A DNA stretch of 64,000 nucleotides from Paenarthrobacter nitroguajacolicus (lineage in GTDB: Bacteria; Actinomycetota; Actinomycetes; Actinomycetales; Micrococcaceae): positions 1-64,000 of the forward strand of contig NZ_VNFK01000018.1 in the NCBI RefSeq assembly GCF_007786235.1, read 5' to 3'. Positions 6,544 through 15,204 of this stretch are shown here, one piece after another. The position numbers and the translations under genes were made by a program. The notes under the pieces are model-generated. The model did not search any database. It saw only the letters and a list, made by a program, of their open reading frames with translations, and was not told the origin of the DNA. Each line of letters begins with the position of its first letter. Position 1 is the stretch's first letter.

Positions 6544-9090
6544 GTGGCAGGCAAGCAACAGGAGCGGGTGAACGTGGAAGGCCACGAACTCACCCTCACC
6601 AATCTGGGCAAAATCATCTACCCGGAAACCGGCACCACCAAAGCCGAAGTGCTGGAGTACTACGCCGCAGTGGCACCGTTCCTCATTCCTGCTGCGGCCA
6701 ACAGACCCGTCACCCGCAAGCGCTGGGTCAACGGCGTAGGCACGGCTGAGCACCCCGGCCAGGTGTTCTTCCAAAAGAACCTGGAAGACTCCGCACCCAA
6801 GTGGATACCGCGTGCCACCATCCACCACTCTGACCACACCAACGACTACCCCATGGTCAACAACCTGGCCACGCTCACGTGGATGGCCCAGATCGCGTCC
6901 CTGGAGATCCACGTTCCGCAGTGGCAGGTGGACGCGTCCGGGAAACCCCTCAGGCCCGACCGTTTTGTGCTGGACCTCGATCCCGGTCCCGGCGCGGGCC
7001 TCCCCGAATGCGTCGAAGTTGCCACCCTGGCCCGCTCCATCCTGCAGGACATGGGCATGGATCCGGTCCCCGTCACCAGCGGCAGCAAAGGCATCCACCT
7101 TTACACAGGGCTGGATGGGACCCTGAAATCCGAGCAGGTTTCCGCCTTTGCACACGAACTGGCCCGCGCCCTGGAGTCCGACCATCCGGAGCTGGTGGTC
7201 AGCGACATGAAGAAATCCCTCCGCAAAGGCAAGGTCCTGGTGGACTGGAGCCAGAACAGCGGGAACAAGACCACCATCGTGCCGTACTCCCTGCGAGGCC
7301 GAGCCTTCCCTACCGTTGCCGCGCCCCGAACCTGGCGGGAACTCGGTTCCCCATCACTGGACCACCTCGACTACACAGCGGTGATGAAACGTGTTGCCAC
7401 CGGAAAGGACCACTTCGCGTCCATTTCCGACCGTCACCTTCCGCCACACGGCGAGGATGCGGATGACGACGGCGGCGGTTCGGGCAGCCTCGGCGGCGCC
7501 TCCCGGGAGCGGCTGGTGACGGTGGAGAACCGTCTCGCCAAGTACGTCGGGATGCGCGATCCGGACAAGACCCCGGAGCCGTTTCCGTCGTCGTCGGCTG
7601 CTTCCGGCACCACAACCGGCATAGCGCCGTCCGGAAAATCGTCCACGGACCAGCCGAAGCCGGGTGACCCTCCGCCACCCGGCGGCATCTTCGTGATCCA
7701 GGAGCACCACGCCCGCCGGTACCACTTGGACTTCCGGCTGGAGCACGAGGGCGTGCTGGTTTCCTGGGCACTGCCGCGAGGGGTCCCGGAAACGCCGGAC
7801 CGGAACAATTTGGCCGTGCACACCGAGGACCACCCCATGGACTATGCGAACTTCGCGGGAGTCATTCCCAAGGGCGAGTACGGTGCGGGGACCATCAGCA
7901 TCTGGGACCGCGGCGAGTTCACCTGCGAGAAGTGGCGCGACGGCAAGGAAGTGATCGCCACGCTCACGGGCGAGCCCGGTGGTGGACTGGGCGGCACCAA
8001 ACGCTTTGCGCTGATCAACACCGGGGATCGCTGGCTCATTCACCTGATGAAGGAGCAACCGGGTGGGAAGCGGACTGCCAAGGCCGCCCCAGCCAAGCCC
8101 CCGCCCTTGGAGCCCTCACCCCAGCCCATGCGCGACTACGCTCCCATGCTTGCCACGTCTGGATCGATCTCCGACTTGCACGGCGACGACTGGCTGTACG
8201 AGCTGAAGTGGGACGGCATCCGGGCAATCATCACGGGCACGGAGGGCAAGATCCGGTTGATGAGCCGCAACGGCAACGACCTCACGGCTACCTATCCCGA
8301 GCTCACCGACCGCAGTTGTTGGCCGGAGGGCGACTTCGTGGCCGACGGCGAAATCGTGGCACTCGGCAAGGGCTCCCGGCCAGACTTTGGGCGGCTGCAA
8401 CTCCGGATGAACTTGGTAAAAACCGCGGACATCGAGCGTGCGCGGGCATCCGTCCCGGTGCAGCTCATGTTGTTCGACCTCCTGCACCACGACGGCGCGG
8501 ACCTGAGTGGCCTGCCGTTCAGCGAGCGCCGCGAGAGGCTGACGGGGTTCGCGGGGCGATTGCGCGCGGGATGCCCACTTCACCTTTCAGCAGTCTTGGA
8601 CCACGATGTGGAGGACCTCATGGCCAGCGCTGCCGAGCTTGGGCTGGAAGGCGTGATGGCGAAGAAGGCCGACAGCCGTTATGTGGCGGGTCGGCGCAGC
8701 AGGTCCTGGATCAAGCTGAAGTTGGAGCGGAGCCAGGAAGTGGTGGTGGGTGGTTGGCGGCCGGGTGCGGGTGCCCGGAGCGGGACGTTTGGCGCGTTGC
8801 TGCTGGGCATCCCCGAGGGCGACAAGCTGCATTACGTGGGCAGGGTTGGCAGCGGATTCAAGGATTGGCAGCTGCGGGACATCATGGAAGAACTGGAGCC
8901 CCGGGTTGTGCCTGACTCTCCTTTCGCCGATATCCCCCGTGAGGACGCTGCGGGTGCCACGTGGGTGAGCCCTGATCTTGTGGCGGAGGTGACGTTCGGC
9001 GAATGGACCGGCCCTGGCCGGCTAAGGCATCCCGTCTGGCGTGGTTGGCGTCCGGACAAGTCCGCTGCGGACGTGAGCCAGCCCAACTGA
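6544..9090 (+). CDS. ligD: Multifunctional end-joining ligase/polymerase LigD
   Basis: This 848-residue protein has the mycobacterial domain order: polymerase/primase (about 10-300, with LDLDPGPG and SGSKGIHLY motifs), 3'-phosphoesterase (about 375-490, with HHARRYHLDFRLEHEG and EDHPMDYANFAG), and ATP-dependent ligase (about 525-845, nucleotidylated Lys555 in ELKWDGIR). With Ku it fills, trims and seals broken ends. Translation starts at a GTG at 6544 after AGGAG; a Ser/Gly/Pro-rich linker joins the first two domains. Ku is divergent, so one 38-bp spacer must carry both promoters. A very long inverted repeat overlaps the last codons. Confidence 0.97.
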   Translation: MAGKQQERVNVEGHELTLTNLGKIIYPETGTTKAEVLEYYAAVAPFLIPAAANRPVTRKRWVNGVGTAEHPGQVFFQKNLEDSAPKWIPRATIHHSDHTNDYPMVNNLATLTWMAQIASLEIHVPQWQVDASGKPLRPDRFVLDLDPGPGAGLPECVEVATLARSILQDMGMDPVPVTSGSKGIHLYTGLDGTLKSEQVSAFAHELARALESDHPELVVSDMKKSLRKGKVLVDWSQNSGNKTTIVPYSLRGRAFPTVAAPRTWRELGSPSLDHLDYTAVMKRVATGKDHFASISDRHLPPHGEDADDDGGGSGSLGGASRERLVTVENRLAKYVGMRDPDKTPEPFPSSSAASGTTTGIAPSGKSSTDQPKPGDPPPPGGIFVIQEHHARRYHLDFRLEHEGVLVSWALPRGVPETPDRNNLAVHTEDHPMDYANFAGVIPKGEYGAGTISIWDRGEFTCEKWRDGKEVIATLTGEPGGGLGGTKRFALINTGDRWLIHLMKEQPGGKRTAKAAPAKPPPLEPSPQPMRDYAPMLATSGSISDLHGDDWLYELKWDGIRAIITGTEGKIRLMSRNGNDLTATYPELTDRSCWPEGDFVADGEIVALGKGSRPDFGRLQLRMNLVKTADIERARASVPVQLMLFDLLHHDGADLSGLPFSERRERLTGFAGRLRAGCPLHLSAVLDHDVEDLMASAAELGLEGVMAKKADSRYVAGRRSRSWIKLKLERSQEVVVGGWRPGAGARSGTFGALLLGIPEGDKLHYVGRVGSGFKDWQLRDIMEELEPRVVPDSPFADIPREDAAGATWVSPDLVAEVTFGEWTGPGRLRHPVWRGWRPDKSAADVSQPN

Positions 9091-9153
9091 CTGGCATTAG
9101 TGGTTGTTCTGAGCGCTCAAAACAACCACAAGTGCTAGTCAGTTGGGCTGGCT
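9076..9153. terminator. Very long inverted repeat overlapping the ligD stop
   Basis: Two 33-nt arms (9076-9108 and 9121-9153) pair with one mismatch and two G-T pairs around a 12-nt loop, which itself contains GAGCGCTC. The left arm includes the last four codons and stop of ligD. It lies between convergent genes and can terminate both, although no T-tract follows. Confidence 0.75.
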
Positions 9154-9169
9154 GCGTTAGCCGAGGCGA

Positions 9170-9430
9170 CTACGAGGAATGCGGCATTTGTGGACGGCTG
9201 GTCCTGTGGATCGCCGTCACAGCTGCTCCTTGGCCCATGCGGCCGTGGGCTTGGTCGCGTTCCTTCAGGTGGCGGCGTTTGCCGCTACCGTCCGGCCACT
9301 GCCTGCCCTGGTCCGCTCCCAGTGCAACAGCAATGGTGGCCGGTTCGGGCATGGGAGCCATACCCATGGACTCCACCAAGTGGCTTGCTACCTCGGGGTT
9401 GATGTTCTCTGCTGAGTTGTTGGCAGTCAT
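9170..9430 (-). CDS. Small hypothetical protein
   Basis: This 86-residue hydrophilic protein begins MTANNSAENINPEVASHLVE and ends with a basic/His-rich stretch; no membrane segment or known domain is visible. The ATG at 9430 follows AAAGGAAG. Its opening resembles that of the next gene upstream on the same strand (MTANPSNNNTPE), hinting at common ancestry of the N-termini or a shared leader-type segment. It converges on ligD. Function unknown. Confidence 0.6.
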   Translation of the reverse strand: MTANNSAENINPEVASHLVESMGMAPMPEPATIAVALGADQGRQWPDGSGKRRHLKERDQAHGRMGQGAAVTAIHRTSRPQMPHSS

Positions 9431-9518
9431 GGTTCTTCCTTTCCGCAATGAAACGAAGGGATTTCAATACTAGGTGCGCCGGAGACCGTTGTCTGCAGGA
9501 TTTACCTGGACCCAGGAT

Positions 9519-9752
9519 TTACCAGCGGACCTTCTTCTCCGTCTTGGCTTGCTTGCCGCTGGCGGACGTGGGCTTATGGCCCTTGCCCGTGCTTTGCCAG
9601 CCGGCCGGAGCGCCGCCCCCGGATTTGCTGGCGAGCATCGCCCGCTGGGCGTCAGTCAGTTTGGACTTGATGCCACCGGAAGCCGGAGCTTTGGAGGTGC
9701 TCTCCGGCGCAGTGTTCTCCGGAGTGTTGTTGTTGGAAGGGTTGGCAGTCAT
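9519..9752 (-). CDS. Small basic disordered hypothetical protein
   Basis: This 77-residue protein is rich in Ser, Thr, Ala, Gly and Lys, with an N-terminal acidic/Asn part and a basic C-terminus (KQAKTEKKVRW); a short helix-forming motif, KLTDAQRAMLASKSGG, is in the middle. The ATG at 9752 is chosen for its AGGAG site; the longer in-frame reading upstream lacks one. It reads in the same direction as the neighbour at 9170-9430, 88 bp apart. No function recognised. Confidence 0.65.
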   Translation of the reverse strand: MTANPSNNNTPENTAPESTSKAPASGGIKSKLTDAQRAMLASKSGGGAPAGWQSTGKGHKPTSASGKQAKTEKKVRW

Positions 9753-9988
9753 ACGTGGACTCCTAAAGGTGTGAGTCCTGAAGAGACACTTGTCCCATGA
9801 CGTTTGCGGTGCGAAAAAAGGCGTCGACAACGGGAACGGCATGGAGGCATGGCCTCAACAGGCGTGGATTTTTGTCAGGTCAAACGGGCAGCATGCTCAA
9901 TGGCACACGCCGGTCTACTCAAAAATCAGTGTTCCCATGAGTCATACCCTAACCAAGATCCAGCGGATTTGTGAACCCCTTGGCTAGC

Positions 9989-10777
9989 ATGGCAACCGTG
10001 ACCCGGAGAATGTCCATCGCCACCACCCTCCGAGCTGCCGGCTGTGTATTCGCCGACGACGAAGCCAGGATCCTGATGGACGCCGCCCGGACTCCAGAGG
10101 AGCTGGCCCGCATGGTGGACCGGCGAATCGATGGGCTACCCCTCGAACACATTGTGGGATGGGTGGACTTCTGCGGGAGTCGCATGGTGGTGGAACCGGG
10201 CGTTTTCGTTCCAAGGCGCCGCACGGAGTTCCTGGTGCGACTGGCAGCGACACTCGCCAAGCCAGGCGCCGTCGTCGTCGATCTCTGCTGTGGTTCGGGA
10301 GCGATCGGTGCGGCGCTTAGCGAACTGCTGGGAAGTGCCGAGTTGCATGCTGCGGACATCGATCCGGCCGCGGTCCAGTGCGCCCGCCGCAACGTTGAGC
10401 CCCGCGGGGGTCGTGTCCATCACGGTGATCTTTACGAGGCACTGCCGCTCCACCTCAGGGGGCGCGTGGACGTCCTCCTCGCCAACGCACCCTATGTACC
10501 CACAGGGTCCATCGGGTTGATGCCGCCGGAGGCGCGGCTGCATGAGCCGGTGATGGCGCTCGACGGCGGCGTTGACGGTTTGGACGTTCAGCGTCGGGTT
10601 GCGCTGGGGGCGGCTCAGTGGCTGGCGCCGGGTGGGTGGCTGTTGATTGAAACCTCGGAGTCGCAGGCACCGGAGACCGCCGACATCATGGCGGTGGCCG
10701 GGCTCCTGGCGAGGGTGGTCTCGGAGGAGGCGCTGGACGCCACGGTGGTGCTCGGATCGATCCGCGGCACCGGGTAA
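9989..10777 (+). CDS. PrmC/HemK-related SAM-dependent protein glutamine methyltransferase
   Basis: This roughly 262-residue protein has the PrmC layout: an N-terminal helical domain (RTPEELARMVDRRIDGLPLE), the conserved LEHIVGWVDFCG and VFVPRRRTEFLV segments, the SAM-binding motif VVDLCCGSGAIGAAL, and an NAPYVP motif in place of the canonical NPPY. This variant marks the actinobacterial PrmC-related subfamily annotated as putative N5-glutamine methyltransferase; its substrate has not, to my knowledge, been settled. The start is uncertain: GTG 9971, ATG 9989 and ATG 10010 are all in frame, none with a good ribosome site. Confidence 0.8.
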   Translation: MATVTRRMSIATTLRAAGCVFADDEARILMDAARTPEELARMVDRRIDGLPLEHIVGWVDFCGSRMVVEPGVFVPRRRTEFLVRLAATLAKPGAVVVDLCCGSGAIGAALSELLGSAELHAADIDPAAVQCARRNVEPRGGRVHHGDLYEALPLHLRGRVDVLLANAPYVPTGSIGLMPPEARLHEPVMALDGGVDGLDVQRRVALGAAQWLAPGGWLLIETSESQAPETADIMAVAGLLARVVSEEALDATVVLGSIRGTG

Positions 10778-10790
10778 TCCATCAGTTTTT

Positions 10791-10867
10791 GACCCCGTTT
10801 TGGCCCTGTTAAGTGGGCTTGGCTAAACAATTTGGTAACAACGTGCTTTAAGGGGGCAAAACAGGTC
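10791..10867 (+). other. Imperfect long-range inverted repeat after the methyltransferase gene
   Basis: The segment around 10791-10813 (GACCCCGTTTTGGCCC and TTAAG) can pair with 10847-10867 (CTTTAAGGGGGCAAAACAGG and TC) across a roughly 33-nt loop. It follows the methyltransferase stop and may be its terminator or part of the 5' region of the transporter gene. Confidence 0.3.
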
Positions 10868-10925
10868 AGCATCCGCGTCATTGCGGGGCAAAAGCGGGCA
10901 ATGAGATGCAACACAGCTAGGCAAT

Positions 10926-10955
10926 TTGCACCCTCAAAGGACCCAAAAATACGAT
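10926..10955 (+). promoter_or_regulatory. Candidate promoter for the MHS transporter
   Basis: TTGCAC at 10926-10931 and TACGAT at 10950-10955 are 18 bp apart, about 100 bp upstream of the transporter ATG. No operator is evident. Confidence 0.35.
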
Positions 10956-11055
10956 CTCAACTCGGGTTTTCGGTCCAAAACGCGTAAAATTGAAACCCTG
11001 CCCAGAGCGGGGCAGCAGAAGTCGCAAGCAAATGACCTCCCTAGGAGAAGCCCAA

Positions 11056-12687
11056 ATGCCCACAGACCAAAGCAACACCGTCTCTCCGGATGGCGCAAGG
11101 AACGCCACCGGGAATCAGGTATTGGCAGGCCACACCCCGGCCGCCACGAACGCAGCAAACGCAGTTAAGAACGCCAAGAAAACGAAGCTTCGCCCGAAGC
11201 GCCGGCTCAAAGAGTCCGACGTCAACGTGGTGAACAAGCCGATGCTGCGCAAAGCACTCGGCGGCACCATCGTCGGCAACACCATGGAATGGTACGACGT
11301 CGGTGTTTTCGGCTACCTCATCACCACCATGGGCCCTGTCTTCCTGCCAGAAGCAGACAAGTCCGTTCAGACACTCTTCCTTCTGGGCACCTTTGCCGCA
11401 ACCTTCATCGCGCGCCCCCTCGGCGGCGTCGTGTTCGGTTGGCTCGGCGACAAGGTAGGCCGCCAGAAGGTGCTCGCAGCAACCCTGATGCTGATGGCGG
11501 CAAGTACGTTCGCCGTCGGACTCCTTCCCGGCTACGCGCAGATCGGCATCTGGGCCGCCGCGTTGCTGGTGATTCTGAAGCTCATTCAGGGCTTCTCCAC
11601 CGGTGGCGAGTACGCCGGTGCCACAACCTTCGTCAGCGAGTACGCCCCGGATAAGCGCCGCGGTTACTTCGCCAGCTTCCTTGATATGGGCAGCTACATC
11701 GGCTTCGCCCTCGGTGCAGCCCTGGTTTCCGTCCTGCAGCTCACGCTGGGACAGGCAGCCATGGAGGAATGGGGTTGGAGGATTCCGTTCCTGATCGCCG
11801 GCCCGTTGGGCCTCATCGCGGTGTACTTCCGTAGCAAGATCGAGGAATCTCCCCAGTTCCAGGCCACCCTGGACGCCCAGGAAGCTTCCGCCAAGGATGC
11901 CGCATCCCAGGATGCCGCCGTCGCCAAGGGACCCATCGGCATCATCAAGGCCTACTGGCGCCAGATTGTGCTGGCCATGATCCTGGCAGCCGCAGCCAAC
12001 ACCGTTGGTTACGCACTGACCTCGTACATGCCCACGTACCTCACGGACTCCAAGGGCTACGATCCCGTCCACGGCACCTTGCTGACCATCCCGGTCCTGG
12101 TGATCATGGCCGTATGCATCCCGCTGACGGGTAAGTTGTCCGACCGCATCGGGCGCCGTCCGGTTCTGTGGATCGGCGCAGGCAGCACCATCGTCTTCGC
12201 AGTCCCGGCCTTCCTGCTGATCGGCATCGGTGAAATCTGGTCCACACTGGCCGGTCTCGCACTGATCGCTTTCCCGGTGACGTTCTACATCGCCAACCTG
12301 GCTTCGGCCCTCCCGGCATTGTTCCCGACGTCCAGCCGTTACGGCGGAATGGGCATCGCTTACAACTTCTCGGTTGCGATCTTCGGCGGAACCACGCCGT
12401 TCATCGTGCAGGGTCTCATCGAAGGCACCGGCGATGACATGATGCCGGCGTACTACCTGATGGCCACGTCCATTGTGGGCGCCATTGCCATCTACTTCCT
12501 GCGTGAATCCGCCCAGCGCCCGCTGCCGGGCTCCATGCCCAGCGTGGACACCCAGGCTGAGGCACGCGAGCTTGTTGCCACGCAGGACACCAACCCGCTC
12601 ATCAACCTGGACGAGATGCCGTTCGACGGCCAGCCCATTGATGACGCCGTGTTCGGCAAGAGCAACAAGGACTTGACCCCCGCTTAG
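11056..12687 (+). CDS. MHS-family (ProP-like) metabolite:proton symporter
   Basis: This 543-residue protein is a 12-helix major facilitator of the metabolite:H+ symporter branch. Family marks are GNTMEWYDVGVFGYL at the start of helix 1, GWLGDKVGRQKVL in loop 2-3, GFSTGGEYAGATTFVSEYAP and DRIGRRPVLW in loop 8-9. Substrates of this branch include glycine betaine/proline and dicarboxylates; the EWYDVGVFGYL start resembles ProP-like osmolyte carriers. A roughly 70-residue basic, Ala/Asn-rich cytoplasmic extension precedes helix 1 and a long acidic tail follows helix 12. The ATG at 11056 has AGGAG at 11043-11047. Confidence 0.9.
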   Translation: MPTDQSNTVSPDGARNATGNQVLAGHTPAATNAANAVKNAKKTKLRPKRRLKESDVNVVNKPMLRKALGGTIVGNTMEWYDVGVFGYLITTMGPVFLPEADKSVQTLFLLGTFAATFIARPLGGVVFGWLGDKVGRQKVLAATLMLMAASTFAVGLLPGYAQIGIWAAALLVILKLIQGFSTGGEYAGATTFVSEYAPDKRRGYFASFLDMGSYIGFALGAALVSVLQLTLGQAAMEEWGWRIPFLIAGPLGLIAVYFRSKIEESPQFQATLDAQEASAKDAASQDAAVAKGPIGIIKAYWRQIVLAMILAAAANTVGYALTSYMPTYLTDSKGYDPVHGTLLTIPVLVIMAVCIPLTGKLSDRIGRRPVLWIGAGSTIVFAVPAFLLIGIGEIWSTLAGLALIAFPVTFYIANLASALPALFPTSSRYGGMGIAYNFSVAIFGGTTPFIVQGLIEGTGDDMMPAYYLMATSIVGAIAIYFLRESAQRPLPGSMPSVDTQAEARELVATQDTNPLINLDEMPFDGQPIDDAVFGKSNKDLTPA

Positions 12688-12762
12688 GAACTCTTTGCCT
12701 GCAACTTCTGCGCAGTAACGACTACTGCAAGCGACACGGATAGTTCGCGGCACCTCGCCGCC

Positions 12763-12814
12763 AACCGCAGCCACCGCCCTCAAGGCGCTCTCCTTGATGG
12801 TGGTGGCTGCGGCC
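12763..12814. terminator. Bidirectional terminator between the MHS transporter and MocR gene
   Basis: Arms 12763-12785 and 12792-12814 share CCGCAGCCACC and TCAAGG around a 6-nt loop, with a few mismatches, between convergent stops. Confidence 0.7.
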
Positions 12815-12815
12815 G

Positions 12816-14231
12816 TTAAGTCCCCATGAGGGATCGCACTGCCTCGCCAATGATCCGCGCACCTTCCGGGAAGGCGCCGGGGTTGGGGCCGGCATAGTTG
12901 AGCCTGATGTACGGGCCTTCGGGTTCCGCCGGGAACCACTCCGTTCCGGCAGCTATGAGCACCCCGGCCGATTCGCAATCCCTGGTGAGTTGCTCCACGT
13001 CGAACCCGTCCGGCATCCGCAGCCACAAGTTCAAGCCACCCTTGGGCAGGTGGCTGAGGTGCGCCTGCGGAACGTGTTCGCGCAGGCTGGTAACCAGGAG
13101 GTCGCGTCGCGACTGCAATTGGTGGCTGAGTCCGCGAAGGTGCGTTTGCCACCCTGGCTGTGTGACGACGTCGAGCGCTGCTGCCTGCAGCAGGCCGCTG
13201 ACGTACATCGATTCTGCGGCCTGCGCACCCATGATCCGTTCCCGGGCCGGACCGCGTGCGATGATCGCCGCGACGCGGATGGATGGGGAGACGCTCTTGG
13301 TCAGCGAGCGGATGTACACCACATGGCCGGAGTCGTCCTTGGCGGCAATCGGGACCGATGGGGCGGTGATGCCGAAGTCGTGCGCCCAGTCGTCCTCCAC
13401 AAGGAAGGCTCCGTGGCGCTGGACGATCCGGAGGACTTCCTCGCCGCGCTCGGCAGACCATTGGGCGCCCGTCGGATTCGCGAAGTTGGGTTGCGCATAG
13501 AAGAGACGCGCACCGGATTCTTCGAAGGCCCTGTCCAGTTCGTCCGGATCGGGGCCGTCCGGGCCGCTGGGCACAGGAATGACATTCACCCCCGCCTGGC
13601 CGGCGGCCAGCAGCGCGCCCCAGTAACTGGGCGACTCCACCAGCAGCGGCTGTCCGTGCCCCACCAACCCGCGGAAGATGGAGCTCAGTCCGCTTTGGCT
13701 CCCGGGAAGTACGACGACGTCGCTCGGCTGGGGTGGCGTGACGCCAACGGGCGTTGAGGTGCTGAGCTCCTGCGCGAACCAGGATTGCAGTTCCGGAAGG
13801 CCTTGCGCCGGCGGTCGTGACAGGGCGGCATCTCCCCTGGCTGCGCGTGTCAGTGCGGCGCGGACCAGCCTTTCCGGCAGAAGCTCACGGGCTGGATAGC
13901 CGGAATGGAACGCGATGAGGTCGTTGGAGGCGCTGCGCATGGCAGCCGAGTTAAGTGGTCGGGCAACTTGGGCTGCCCGCAAGGCTGCCGTCTGCCAGCC
14001 GTAGTCCGACGGCCTGGCCGTGCGATAAGCCCGGACGAAGGTACCAACACCGGGTCGACTCTCGATCAGGCCCTGTGCGGTAAGGGTCCTCAGCGCCTTT
14101 TGGACCGTGACCGGGCTTGCTTGGTATTCGGCCACGAGTTGGCGGGTAGATGGCAGTTTCGCCCCCGGAGCGGCTCCAGCGATCCATTCTTTTACTCGCG
14201 AGACGATCCGGGAACTGCTATCGTTATTCAT
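12816..14231 (-). CDS. MocR-type GntR/aminotransferase-like transcriptional regulator
   Basis: This 471-residue protein fuses a GntR winged helix (about residues 5-75, with LPSTRQLVAEYQASPVTVQK) to a fold-type I aminotransferase domain (about 110-465). The PLP-lysine motif is SLTKSVSPSIRVA and the N-P motif is PNFANPTGA, so it probably binds PLP as an effector. The gene is divergent from an EamA transporter, its ATG overlapping the nominal start region of that gene, with a perfect palindrome between them. TACTAT on the minus strand ends 8 nt before the ATG, suggesting a leaderless or nearly leaderless transcript. Confidence 0.92.
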   Translation of the reverse strand: MNNDSSSRIVSRVKEWIAGAAPGAKLPSTRQLVAEYQASPVTVQKALRTLTAQGLIESRPGVGTFVRAYRTARPSDYGWQTAALRAAQVARPLNSAAMRSASNDLIAFHSGYPARELLPERLVRAALTRAARGDAALSRPPAQGLPELQSWFAQELSTSTPVGVTPPQPSDVVVLPGSQSGLSSIFRGLVGHGQPLLVESPSYWGALLAAGQAGVNVIPVPSGPDGPDPDELDRAFEESGARLFYAQPNFANPTGAQWSAERGEEVLRIVQRHGAFLVEDDWAHDFGITAPSVPIAAKDDSGHVVYIRSLTKSVSPSIRVAAIIARGPARERIMGAQAAESMYVSGLLQAAALDVVTQPGWQTHLRGLSHQLQSRRDLLVTSLREHVPQAHLSHLPKGGLNLWLRMPDGFDVEQLTRDCESAGVLIAAGTEWFPAEPEGPYIRLNYAGPNPGAFPEGARIIGEAVRSLMGT

Positions 14232-14239
14232 GAGTCCTA

Positions 14240-14255
14240 ATAGTAGCGCTACTAT
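14240..14255. promoter_or_regulatory. Perfect 16-bp palindrome, operator/double -10 of the MocR/EamA locus
   Basis: ATAGTAGCGCTACTAT is its own complement. Each half carries a TACTAT, a good -10 element, on opposite strands, so one site could hold both divergent promoters and the MocR operator. Confidence 0.65.
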
Positions 14256-15162
14256 GCTTTCGCGGCCAGTGATATCCACCAAGACATCGACCGGTATCTG
14301 GTGGGGGCTCCTGGGCGTCTTCGCTTTCTCATTCACCGTGCCGCTCACCCGGGTGGCTGTAGAGGGCATGTCGCCATTGTTCATCGGCGCCGGCCGGGCA
14401 GTGGTTGCCGCTATCCTTGCAGCGCTTGCCCTCGGCTTGACCCGGCAACGGTTTCCCCGCGGCCGACAGTGGTTCCGCTTGGCAGTGGTAGCAGGTGGGA
14501 TTGTTGCCGGATTCCCGCTGCTCACCACCTTCGCCCTCACCAGCACCTCCGCGAGCCACGGTGCCGTGGTGATCGCACTACTGCCCGCAGCCACGGCAAC
14601 GGTAGCGGTAATCCGAGGCCGGGAAAGCCCCCGTCCCTTGTTCTGGGTCCTGACCGTTGTGGGCGTCGTGGCCGCCTTGGTGTTTGCGCTGGTCCAGTCC
14701 GGCGGCTTCGGTTCGCTCCACTGGGCAGACTTGCTGTTGCTCGGTGCTGTCCTGGCTGCCGCCCTTGGCTACGCGGAGGGTGGGCTGCTGGCCCGGGAAC
14801 TGGGGGCGTGGCAGACCATCTCCTGGGCATTGATTGTCGCGGCTCCCGTGATGATCCTGTTGACCGCGGTTTCGCTTGGTTCGGGAATGCCTTCGGCAAC
14901 ACCCATCCAGTGGTTGTCCTTCGCCTACCTGGGCGTGGTGAGCATGTTCCTCGGCTTCTTCGCCTGGTACCGGGGTTTGGCCATCGGGCCCATGGCACAG
15001 GTCAGCCAGATCCAACTGGTCCAGCCCGTCATGACCATCGCATGGGCCGGCCTGCTGCTTGGCGAGTCGATGACATGGACCACCGTGGTGGGTGGCTTGG
15101 CGGTGATTCTCTGCGCAGGCGCCGCTGTCCGTGTGAGGCTCAACCCGCCGTCGAAATCCTGA
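14254..15162 (+). CDS. EamA/DMT-family transporter
   Basis: This roughly 302-residue protein is a ten-helix drug/metabolite transporter with two EamA repeats (about residues 15-140 and 150-290). The second repeat has the typical MAQVSQIQLVQPVMTI motif. Transporters next to MocR regulators often export or import amino acids, vitamin B6 vitamers or amine metabolites. The start is uncertain: ATG 14230, ATG 14254 and GTG 14269 are in frame, and the first two lie in or before the palindrome that carries the -10. A PaiB-like gene follows 42 bp downstream, probably in the same transcript. Confidence 0.85.
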   Translation: MLSRPVISTKTSTGIWWGLLGVFAFSFTVPLTRVAVEGMSPLFIGAGRAVVAAILAALALGLTRQRFPRGRQWFRLAVVAGGIVAGFPLLTTFALTSTSASHGAVVIALLPAATATVAVIRGRESPRPLFWVLTVVGVVAALVFALVQSGGFGSLHWADLLLLGAVLAAALGYAEGGLLARELGAWQTISWALIVAAPVMILLTAVSLGSGMPSATPIQWLSFAYLGVVSMFLGFFAWYRGLAIGPMAQVSQIQLVQPVMTIAWAGLLLGESMTWTTVVGGLAVILCAGAAVRVRLNPPSKS

Positions 15163-15204
15163 CGCACCAGCCCGTTCCGAACGCACCTGAGAGGAAGAAA
15201 TCCC

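Noticed and set aside
11041..13461. 806-codon minus-strand frame across the MHS transporter and into the MocR gene
   Set aside because: It runs antisense to the transporter and in a wrong frame of the MocR gene, and crosses a bidirectional terminator. Composition is typical of GC-rich shadow frames.
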